From Cyanophora paradoxa (Eukaryota > Glaucocystophyceae > Cyanophorales > Cyanophoraceae): 64,000 nucleotides of DNA. The DNA lies in NCBI GenBank assembly GCA_004431415.1, contig QPMI01000121.1, positions 1 to 64,000 on the forward strand, read 5' to 3'. The notes beneath the pieces are model-generated. The model was not told where the DNA came from. It did no database searches and was given only the letters and a program-made list of their open reading frames with translations. A program made the translations under genes and the position numbers. This document shows positions 10,969 to 21,400 of the stretch, in pieces. Position 1 is the stretch's first letter. Every line of letters begins with the position of its first letter.

Positions 10969-13900
10969 ATGATCATGATAAGCGATTCTCGCGGAAACAG
11001 CTTTCGCGGTCCAGGGGCTCGAAAATTGCTGGCCCCCGTCAACGTTATAAATCACGACCATGATCATGATCAGTTGCAGCCGCTTTCTGTGACTGATTTC
11101 AATCATGATCAGCTTCGAGCAGGGGCGCCTGCAGCTGCCGCAGAGCCAGCGGGTTTAGATGTAGCCATAGGTGGCGAGGTAGAAGGTGCAACCGAATTCG
11201 AAGCTCCGCAGCCGCAGCGAGACCCCGCGCGAGCGCTTGCCCCGACGGCGTCGGCGGCGGCGGCGCCATCTTACCGAGCCTCTGGCTATGGTTCCGTGGA
11301 CAACTCCAGCTCGAGCTCCTGGCGATGGAAAGCTTCGGGGTCTGTCGGGTCGGGCCTTGGCGGGGCAGGGCTGCCCCGGCCGCACATGCAGTCGCCGCCC
11401 CGCAGCCCGCCGCAGGATTACGCTCTGCCGTCGCGCGCGCCGTCGAGCCTCGCCATCGTCGCCGTCGCGGCAACGGAGATCAGCGCTAGCGGCCCATACT
11501 CGTTCAGGGACGGCGACGACGCGGCCGCGCCGCTGAACCGCACCGAACTTGCCGCCGGCGTCAAGAAGAACAGTGCGCGCATTGCGGTACCGATGGCAAG
11601 ATCTAGATATAGATCTAGAGCTACAAGGCCTAGGACCGTGCCACCACTTGGCTTGCTTGTTGACGTTCGAATTCGGTTTCGCAGTGCGATCTCGAGGGCA
11701 TTTCATCGACGAGGTACTGAGCACAGCCGGCGGAGCGGGGGCAGCGGCGGAGCAGCACCTCCTTCGGGGTCTCATCGCGAACCAAGTCACGCTGCGGTTC
11801 GCGGACGGGGCAATGGAGTCGAGTTTCCGACGCATGTACAGTTTGATGGGGCTTGAGTGCGCTCGACTCGTTCATATTTCTCTATCCCGTTCGGTTCTGT
11901 CTGATCTTCGAGACTGCGTTTGCTCGAATTCGATCCTATTCCTTCTGGAAGGCGAATGGTATTGGTCGGTGCGGCCGGCCGCTTATCCACAGCGCACGTG
12001 GCCGTCTTCCACCAACACTGAAATGCATGTGATCATGATTGCAGGCCTCATTTCCATTAACGCCGGGCTCGCCGAACTATTCTTTGTGCTGGGCTACAAA
12101 GGACTACAGGACTACATATATCTCGCGGCCCTCTCCATCTTGCTAGCCGGCATCGTCAGTGCGTGGCCCACGGCCCAATCAATCTAGAGCTCCCCTAGGC
12201 CTGTACACGTGCGCTACCTTTCCAGCAAGATTCAAATTACGCGCGCTCCATGCGCAGTTACACTCGTTCCGTTTGTACCGCTGGCGCGAAGGCACCCCTT
12301 CATCACGCTCGCGGTCATGCCTGTGCTGGTGAGCAATATCGATGATTCAATTGAATTCATTGGTTTGAGTAGCTAAAACTCGCGATCGCCTACAGCTGGA
12401 TATATGGTTTTGCGGGAGCCACACGCTCCTGTACCTGGCCGACAAAGCGCGAACATACCACCCGGTCCCGGCTGCTTCTATCGTTGGAGCAGCACTGATA
12501 CCGGTGCATGCGCATGCGCATGCGCACCCCTTTGCTATCGTCAGCCAGATATATATCCCATTAGCCAATGCGAATATTAATTGGCTGACTTCGAATGGGA
12601 TCACAGCGCCTCTTCTCCTTAACAGCCGCCGCCATTGCCGTAACGGTCACTGCATTCTGCTTCGGCGCCAGTCTGATCTGGCTGCCCCTTCGAGAGGCTT
12701 CCGTTCTTTGCGCCCCTTACATGGAAGGTCCGCCCCTAATGGAATTCGAAGGCCCGTCTTGTATATTTGTAACCAACTGACCGCGGCCGTGTGAAAATGC
12801 GATCAGTCGGAATAATGGTTATCTTCTTTGTACGGGAAATCGAGGTCAGCGATTCCCGCGGCCGCTCGCTTGCACTGTCATGCACACTGTGATATCCGCA
12901 TTGAATTACGCTTTCTGTTATCGCAGCTACTTTTCCGGAAAAGCCACGTCTTGAATGTGTGCATTGATGCGACGCGGGCGGAGACGCTCCTTCAGAGGTC
13001 GCGGACCGCGCGCATTGCGCAGAACTGCCTGCCCGACCAGGTAAGCCGACGTCGACGTCCGCCCCGTCATAGATATATATACCCATGAGCTGCAGCACCC
13101 GCACAACTGATTATGACGGCCTTGCCGATCTGCGTCGGATCGATCGATATCGATAATTTTTATAGACCAATTTTCAACACTATGGCCGTGCAGGTGATCG
13201 CGGCCTGGCGCTCGGGCGACCCGCTGTGGACGCGGAAGCTCTCCCGCCGCTTCGACACGGCCGCCATCGCCTTCGTGATCCTCGAGGGCCGCAACGCTGG
13301 AGCGCAGCTGCAGCAGGCGAGTGCTGGTGGCGACGCGCCCGTGGCCCCGGGCAGCGTCAGCATGAAAGGGGCGGAGCTCGAGCGCCTGAGCGGCGCCATC
13401 GAACGGCTGGAGGCACTCTGCTCTCGCTTTGGTGTCGAGGTGTTCGCCTCTCCGCTAAAAACGCATCCCGTTCCTTTTCCCACCATGTTTGAGCGCGCCC
13501 GGCGCACAGAAAATCAAGACAGTGGGAGGGTTTTGCCTCATGGTGGCCGCTGGCCTGCCTTCCGAGCGCCCCGCCTCCGACGCCGCTGCGTCCGCAACCG
13601 GGTCCGAAGTCTTCCCTCTAGATATGAAGCGTCAAGCATCCGATTTCGATCGACCCTGATCACGAAAGCTCGCGTCAGATTCGCTCTGGAAGCGGTGGCG
13701 GTTGCGGGGCGGATGGGTTTTCACGCTCGCGCGGGTGCCGCGTCCGGGCCCGTGGTTACCGGCGTCATCGGCAGCCGACTCTTCTTTGACGTATGGTGAG
13801 CCGGAATTCTTTTTCCTGCGACATGTGAATTGATTGCATTCATCGAATTTTGGAATTAAAGGGGCGACACCTGCAATACGGTCCGCGAGCATGAAACTAA

Positions 13901-16900
13901 ATATCTCTGATTATAAGCTTCCTAACCCCTCGAACGCGTCCCGCACCGCAGGCGCACCGAATGGCTACAAAGGCCTCAGAGGGCATGGTGCTCGTCCCGC
14001 ACGGCACCGCTGACTTGCTCTGGGAGCTCCCGGGCCTTCAGTTCGGCCCGCCGCGTCAGCTCGATGTCAAGGGAAAAGGTGCGACCGGCGTCAGTCTCGC
14101 GCGCGGAATATTATTCAAGCTCGTATTATATATTGATTCGCGTGCAGGCCTTATGTCCGTCTGTCAAGTGTCGCGGAGCCAGCCAGCCGCGCCGCGCCAC
14201 TCGCGCTCGTCTCGCGCCCTACAGCTGCCCGCACTCGGTCCCCGAAGCGCGTCCGTAGGCACCCAGGCCGTCTCGGCCTCCGGGGACGATCGCGATCGGG
14301 AAGGCGATGCGGATAACGAGGGCTCGCTGGCCACGCGCTCCCCTCCCAACTTGGCGAGCCCCGCCATGTCGGTCTGCGAACGGAGGGACTCCATCACCGG
14401 GTTAGGAGACGTCCCCGTCAGCAGCCCGTCTCTCTTCCGACGCCTGCTCAGCGTGCGTGGGAGCGCGGAGCGCGCGTGTCCAGCGCACAGCCGCATGAGC
14501 TAACGTGAACGATTGGCGGCATGCGCGCGGCAGCGATGCCTGGAGCTCTTGGGTGTCCGCCGTCTCCGCTACGCGAGCCGACTGTGGCGCCTGTCTTTCG
14601 ACGACCCTGCCATCGAGCGCATGTTCTGGCTCCGCCGCTCGTGCGCTCGAGTTCTGCATGGCTGGCTTTAGCTTTGAGTTCGTCTTCCGTCTGACCCGTG
14701 GGCACTGCGGCACGAACAGCGCCGCCGCTCTGCGGGCGCTGCGCGGCGCCTTCTTCATTGCATTCGCGCACGCCGTCATCTGGCCAGCCCTAGAGAACGG
14801 AGCCGGCTACTCCCACTCCGAACTCGTCCCACGAGTCCTACTGCGGTACGCATTCGGCGCTACAGAAAGCATTTGCACATTTGAATATTTACCTATCTCC
14901 GATACCGTAGGCTCCTGCTTGAGGGACTGCCCGTTGGCGCAATCACAGCGCTGTCCGTCGCCTTGCCGGACTTCGTCACCAAACACTCGCGAGTTCTCAC
15001 GATGATCGCTCTTTTCTTCATGGTGAGGATATCGAAGACTTGAAAAGAATGGACTGCGGATTCCAAATTAAAGTTCTCATTCCTTGCGCCAGACGGCGCA
15101 GCGTGTGGTGTACATGGCGTGGCTGAACGGGGACAGTTCGGGCCCGAGCGAGCACGCGCTGTCCATCATAGTCGCTGACGTGCTCTTCCTCTGCTGCTTC
15201 GCGCACCTGCAGCCTGGGCCAGTGACGTCCTGGATGGTGCGAGCTGACGAGGAATTTTAACGGGTATTCAGTCAATAATTTCCATTAACGCTGTCTATTT
15301 GCAGGATCGGATTCCGCTCGATGTCGCTCTGGCTACCACCTTCATCGCAACGCAGCATCGTCGCCTGTTCGGTCCGTTATGATTCATGGCTATAGCTATG
15401 ATTTGAAGCGACCTCGAGAGCTGCCGGCAGCTCGCCTCTCAAAAGTCGCGGTCGACGTCGATAGTTGTAATATTTTGCATCAATTAATAATTTGAGGCGC
15501 AGGCACATTCGAGGGACTGAACGAGTTGATCATTTTCGCACTGGTGGTGCCAATGTTTCAGGTTCGAGGCTTTCGAGGCTCGCGACATTGTGTTGTTCAT
15601 TCTATTTTGACGCTCGCCCACGCATTCGCGCGTCTCGATTCGCTCGCAGACCCTTGGGTGGCTCAACGAGTACGAGTCGCGGCGGGAGTTCGAGCTCGAC
15701 CGCATGGCGGCCGAGCAGGTGCGTGTACCATGCTGAGTACCGCGCGTGCCCCCGGCCTGCGCGCAACAGCCGCCGCGCCCGGCCGGCAACATTAATTATA
15801 ACGCTTGACGCTCAACGCTGACTCTTTGACGGTCAGGTGGCCGCTGTGAACGCGGAGGCAACCGCCACGCGCCGACTTCTCGAGCTCTGCCTCCCCTCCG
15901 TCGTGCGTTCTTTAACAAATATTAATCAAAGCAGAGATCGATCGATCGATCCTGCGCTAGCGCATTAGTTGGCCTCTAATTATAACATTGCGGCTGAATT
16001 CGAATGCTTTTCAATCCTGCGCTGCGATGTCGGCCATGCCGCTGACAAAGCGGCTGATCCTGAACGCTTTTCAACTCGCGTGCGAGCGCAGGTGCTGTCC
16101 CAGATGTTGGGCGAGGACGGGCACCTCGTCGCGAGCCGCTTCCTCCGCTTCGAATCGGTCGCCGTCCTCTGCGCCGACGTGGTAATCACGGTCCCGCATT
16201 ATGCATCTAGGTTGCCAACTCGGCCGCATTGTAATTACATGGGCGCCCCCCAGGTCGACTTCACGCACCTCTCGTCCGTTCTGGATGCCGTCGAGGTGGT
16301 GCGGCATGCGCAGCTTAAGCTTGCTGCAACCCTCGCCCACTTAAGCTCCCATGGCCACTCGTATCTTGAGCTTTCATGTTATAATATTAATTATAGCTAT
16401 ATATATCCCAACCGGTGCCGTGGTCAGGTTCGGTTGCTGGAGGATTGGGTGACTGCAGTCGACGCGGCCGCTCAGGCGAGACGGGCCGTCCGGCTGAAGG
16501 TGACGCGCGCCCACACGTGCACGCGGCACCCGTGAGAGTGCTGATCATGAGCGACCTGCTTAGCTCGTTGGAGACGCGTACTACGCGGTCGTGGGCCTCG
16601 AGGGCCCCGCTGGGCCCGAGGAGACGACCGCTCTCGTCGCGTTGGCCCACGAGGTGCGCATGCGCATGCACACTCTCTCTTCGTTTCTTTAATTTCCCGA
16701 GTAAACTGAAATGACGACCTTGCTTAAACAACAATTAATCAAATTAAACGTAGATGATCGAAGCCTTGGCTGTTGCCGAGGCAAAGCTGCGCGGGGGAAG
16801 GCAAGACGCGCCGCCAGTGCGCACGCGCATCGGCGTCGCCACGGGGACTGCAGTTGGCGGAATCATCGGCGGCCAGAAGGTGCCCGCAGACTGAAGCCTC

Positions 16901-17323
16901 GAAGCTTATAAATTAAGTTTCCGAGCACACTTGACCGAATCTTGGATGGCGCGGCCCATGTCTAACACTTGTACATTCGCAATCGCCCCGCAGTGGTTCT
17001 TCGACCTGTTTGGCGACGCGATGGACAGGGCTAACGAGCTGGAGCGCACCTGCGTCCCGAACCGTGTCCACGTGCGTTTTGTCCGCCAGCTCGAGCGGCC
17101 GAATGCGTGCAGCTGCCAACTGCAGGCTTTTTGAGATCGTGGCTGGCACGCGCATGCGCAGGTCTCCGCGGAAGTTGCGGGGATGGTTGCAGGCCGCTAC
17201 AAGTGCGAGCCGCTCGAGATCGACCCCCCTACCTCTTTGCAGTTGTCCAGCAGCCCCGTGAAACCGGCCCCGGGCGAGGCAGGCCGCCGCCGCTCCTTCC
17301 TCGTCTTCCCTTCGACGCCGTGA
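10969..17323 (+). CDS. Membrane adenylyl cyclase, two TM blocks and two class III catalytic domains
   Basis: Predicted integral-membrane enzyme making cAMP from ATP. Order: Ser/Pro/Ala-rich N-terminus (start at 10969 uncertain); a VTLRFADGAMESSF element (11685-11840); about six hydrophobic segments in exons 12045-12154, 12258-12328, 12396-12503, 12607 on and about 12807-12844; catalytic domain C1 (12927-14168); a Ser-rich linker; LSFDDPAIERMF (14530-14620); a second membrane block (14740-15560); the juxtamembrane helix NEYESRREFELDRMAAEQ; catalytic domain C2 (16092-17323). The protein ends RSFLVFPSTP-stop. About 20 introns interrupt it. This is the layout of animal transmembrane adenylyl cyclases. 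C1 keeps the Lys and Asp that select adenine and the transition-state Asn/Arg. C2 keeps both metal-binding Asp. ATP is therefore the predicted substrate, with one composite active site. The N-terminal exons before 11685 and some exon joints are tentative. Confidence 0.85.
12927..14168 (+). other. Class III cyclase domain C1 (substrate and transition-state half)
   Basis: Exons 12927-13040, 13194-13439, 13510 on, a segment ending 13795, 13862-13880 (19 nt) and 13952 on. Alignment by eye to the class III fold: AAIAFVILEG replaces the usual xVLFADIVGFT, so the first metal Asp is lost. EKIKTVGGFCLMVAAGLP replaces xKIKTIGDAYMxxxGLP, so the second Asp is Gly while the adenine-binding Lys is kept. 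FFDVWGDTCNTAHRM keeps the Asp before hydrophobic-Trp-Gly and the Asn-x3-Arg pair. KGKG followed by LMSVCQV ends the fold. Confidence 0.85.
16092..17323 (+). other. Class III cyclase domain C2 (metal-binding half)
   Basis: ESVAVLCADV joined to VDFTHLSS carries the first metal Asp. RLK joined to LVGDAYYAVVGL carries the second. TRIGVATGTAVGGIIGGQK and WFFDLFGDAMDRANELERT follow; in the last motif the usual Asn and Arg (NxxxR) are Asp and Glu, so this half cannot supply the transition-state pair. The short C-terminus ends at TGA 17321-17323. Confidence 0.85.
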
Positions 17324-18239
17324 CGGCCAGCGCTAGCCCCGACTCGGCTAATCCCCCTATCCTTAAACTCAATCCCCCCCCCCCCCCCCCCCCCCCCCCT
17401 CCCCCGCCGGGGCCCTCGGGCTCCGCGTGTCACCGCGACTGGTGCCGCTGATCTTCAATTTACCGTACACGTATACGTATCATAGTACGTATATACGTAT
17501 AGTTGCACTTTGTACTCGAGCTCGGTCGCGCGGATTTTTTTCGAATTAGCTTGCCAAGTCGCCCTTGATGTCGACGTCATTAGCCCTAGTATACGTAGCA
17601 TAAAACGTAAAGTCTGCATTTAATTTTCTTCAATAGCATGCAGACATGATTGCATTTGCCAGATTTTGAATTTTAGTGTTCGCCATTAGTACTTGCCTTG
17701 AATCTTTCATGATCATGAGTGCAGTTCACTATAGCCATATGCATAACACACACTCGTACGTGTGCGTTAGCTTAGGGCCGGCGCCGCGCGTGCGGTCTTT
17801 CTAAATTAAGAGAGTGTACAACGGTAGATATAGCCTACAGCTAAGATGTTCACGATCAGTCTGTGTACTACGACACGTGCACATGCATGTGCGTGATAGA
17901 TATCCTCATTACATTCATGTCCGTCTCTGTTGTAGAATACAATTGATCAAGCACGTTGACTCACAGGATGCAGATCATATACGCCGACGCAGAAAAATTG
18001 CGGAAACCAGTGCCTACCGTGGCTCCCAAAAGAAAAAGCGGCGAAAGTTCGAATTCGAATGGATACGCGTACGAGAGAAAAACGAATTAAAAAGACGCAG
18101 CTCTACAAAGGCTACGATACGTATACCGATACGATACAAAGGCAGCTCTTGTCATGACCCCTCTCGGAGCCTCTCAATCTGGGGCGCGGCGCGAGCCTCA
18201 GAGCGAATTCGAAGAAGGCAACGCCCGGGGGAGCATGCG
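17324..18239. other. Intergenic spacer, AT-richer, with poly-C run
   Basis: A C homopolymer of about 30 bases with one interruption sits near 17372-17405. Downstream are scattered TACGTATA-type palindromes. No supported gene, although both flanking genes presumably have their 3' UTRs here (convergent arrangement). Confidence 0.4.
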
Positions 18240-18450
18240 CAGAGCGGGACAGAAGCTAATATAAGCTTGATTCAAGCTTATAAGATAGTATTACTTATAT
18301 AAATTAAGCTATTCTTCAAGCTTATAAGCTAATATAAGCTATTTGATTCAATAGGTATAAGCTTTAAGTATATTCTTCAAGCTTATAGGCTAGTATTACT
18401 TATAGTATTACTTGATTCAAGCTTATTCGCTAGTATAAGCTATTCAAGCG
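18240..18450. repeat. Degenerate tandem array of AAGCTTATAAGCTA-type units
   Basis: Seven or more imperfect copies of a unit containing AAGCTTATAAG or AAGCTTGATTCAAGCTTA are interspersed with TAGTATTACTTATA. Many units are palindromic, so the array can fold into hairpins. It ends less than 10 bp from the stop codon of the minus-strand zinc-finger gene, so it is probably in that gene's 3' UTR or terminator region. Confidence 0.6.
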
Positions 18451-18458
18451 AAGCCAAA

Positions 18459-21400
18459 TTAAATTATCGGGCGGTGGATATCGATCCGGACCTGGCGGAG
18501 GATGTAGCGGCGGGTGACGCCGCGCGCGAAGCCAAAGTCGCGCTCGAGGTCGGCGTCGTCGAGCATGAGCAGGCGGGCGCCGTTGACGCGCTCCTCCTCC
18601 AGCTGCGCAGCCAGCCGCAGCGCCCCCTCGCCCAGGTCGTGCGGCGCCCCCGCCAGCGACGCCGCCCACGCCGCCGCCTCCGCCACCGACCAGCCGGCCG
18701 CGACGATGTCGTCGCCGTACGGCGCGGCGCTCACGGCGAGCGGGGCGAGGGCGGAGGCCGCGGCCGCGGCGGGCGGCGGGGAGGGCGAAGCGGGGGCCTC
18801 CACTACTTCGTTCAGCGCTTCGCCCTGCGCGGGTGCGGCTCTGGCAGGCTCCGGCGCGCTCGAGCCCGGGCTCGCGCGCAGCCGCTTTGCGCGGGATTGC
18901 ACAGGCAGCTCGGAGGCCGCTGAGGCATCCGGGCCTGCGTCCGGCGTCCGCGTTTGGCATTGGGGCGAAAGAAAATGAGACGTGTCGGCGTCAACGCGCA
19001 CCCGAGTCGCCTGCAGTCTCGGCCTGCACCAGGTGGGCCCGCTTCGCCGGGGTTTTCTGCAGCACGCGGTCAGAATGGGCGAGCTGGAATTCTCAAGAGC
19101 AAGGGCGGACTCGATGCTTTGCTGGGCAGTGGGCCTTGTGACTCCAAAGCGATATCTCTCTCTCAAACGCCTTTCCGCACAATTCGCAAGACCATTCTCC
19201 GGCACCGACACCGGCCTCAGATCCGGCCCCCGCCGCTTCTTTCCGCCGCTTTGTAGCCTCTGCGACCGCGCTGGCTCCTCCGCTTGAGCCATCCTCGGCC
19301 TCGTCGCGTTCAAGAGCCCTCCCCTTTCCTTCTGCTCCCACTTAGCGCATCAGGGGATCGAAGGATTGCAGAACATTCTCTGCAGGCCAAAGGGGCCGCA
19401 CCTGTGCAGCCCTTGCTCCCTTGATAGTGCATCGAAAGCCCCAGCCGGCTTCCGAACCCGCGCCCGCACACCCCGCAGCAGTGCGGGCCGCCTGTGCTCG
19501 CGCCTGGCTTCTCATCTCCACTCGCAGACGAGCCCGCATCCTCAGCCGCCTCCTCGCGGTCCGCTGCGAGGCAGGCCGTTGGCTCGTGAGTGTTCGCGAG
19601 AGAGCGCGGGAGAGGCGCTGCGCGGCTGGCACCCGTGCAGTGGTTCCGGTGCCGTTTGAGCCCGCGCTGCGTCGCGAAGCTCCGGCCGCACTCGCAGGGG
19701 AACTGTTCCTTCCCCACGCTTTCCGCTGGGCTGCTGGACTCCTCGTCGGCTGTTGCTGCCGCCTCTTCCTTGGCCCCCGCCGCCGCGCATGCCGCGCGCT
19801 TGGCTTGGTGGATCGCCAGGCCGTGGGTGTTGCGGAAGAGTCCCCCGCAGGCCGCGCACGCAACGCGCCCGTCGGCCCCCTCGCCCGCTTCCTCCTCCTC
19901 TTCGCCCTCTGTCTTCACATCTGTGTGGCAGAGTTGGCGCGGCGGGGGCGCGAGAGGGAGAGAACGGGTCAGACCGGTTTCGCTGGCGGAGCCGCCGCTC
20001 TCATCTGAGCCCTCCTCCGCGTCTGAGCCCTCCTCCACGTCTGTGGGGCGTTCAGCGAGAAGCACGCGCGAGCAGCAGCGGCCACACCAGTGTCATCGGC
20101 AGCGGCGCCACCTGCTGGGCACGTCAGGAGCCTGAACGTCGGCGAGACGAGCCAAGGGGCCGCACCTGCACAACCCTCGCTCCTTCGACAGTGCACCGAA
20201 AGCCCCAGCCTGCTTCCGAACCCTCGATCGCACACACCGCAGCGGTGCGGGCCACCTATGGCCGAGCTTGGCTCCTCATCTCCACTCGCAGACGAGCCCG
20301 CATCCTCAGCCGCCTCCGCAACCTCACGGTCCGCTGCGAGGCGGGCCGTCGGCTCGTGAGTGTTCGCAAGGCAGGGCGGGAGAGGCGCCGCGCGGCCGGC
20401 ACCCGTGCAGTAATTTTGGTGCCGCTTGAGCCCGCCCTGAGTCGCGAAGCTCCGGCCACACTCGCACGGAAACTCCTCCTCTGGGCTGCTGGACACTTCA
20501 GCAGTCTCCTCCTCGTCGGTCCCCGCCGCGGCCCCTTCCTTGGCCAACGCTGCGGTGCTTCCCGCAGATACGCGAGCTGCTGACCACGTCAGGAGTCGGA
20601 ACGACGGCGAGATCATTTAGGTGGCCGCAGGTGGCCGCACATGTGCAGCCCTTGCTCCTTTGGCAGTGCACCGAAAGCCCCACCCGGCTTCCGAACCCGC
20701 GCCCGCACACCCCGCAGCAGTGCGGGCCGCCTGTGCTCGCGCCTGGCTTCTCATCTCCGCTCCCAGACGAGCCCGCATCCTCAGCCGCCTCCTCGCGGTC
20801 CGCTGCGAGGCAGGCAGTCGGCTCGTGAGTGTTCGCGAGAGAGGGCGGGAGAGGCGGCGCGCGGCTGGCACCCGTGCAGTGGCTGCGGTGCCGATTGAGC
20901 CCGCGCTGCGTCGCGAAGCCCCGGCCGCATTCGCAGGGGAACTGTTCCTTCCCCACGCTCTCCGCTGGGCTGCTGGACATCTCCGCCGCCTCCTCCTCGT
21001 CGTCGGCTGTTGCTGCCGCCTCTTCCTTGGCCCCCGCCGCCGCGCATGCCGCGCGCTTGGCTTGGTGGATCGCCAGGCCGTGGGCGTTCCGGAAGAGTCC
21101 CCCGCAGGCCGCGCACGCAACGCGCCCGTCGGCCCCCTCGCCCGCTTCCTCTGTCTTCACATCTGTGTGGCAGAGTTGGCGCGGCGGGGGCGCGGGAGGG
21201 AGAGAACGGGTCAGACCGGTTTCGCTGGCGGAGCCGCCACTCTCATCTGAGCCCTCCTCCGCGTCTGAGCCCTCCTCCGCGTCTGAGCCCTCCTCCGCGT
21301 CTGAGCCCTCCTCCACGTCTGTGGGGCGCTCAGCGAGAAGCACGCGCGAGCAACAGCGGCCGCACCAGCGTCATCAGCAGCGGCGCCACCTGCTGAGCAT

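Noticed and set aside
11099-11835. Minus-strand frames opposite the start of the cyclase gene
   Set aside because: No recognisable protein; the plus strand connects to the VTLRFADGAMESSF exon and the membrane block.
17814-18302. 162-codon plus-strand frame in the spacer
   Set aside because: Composition typical of non-coding DNA here; no motif, no splice signals in context.
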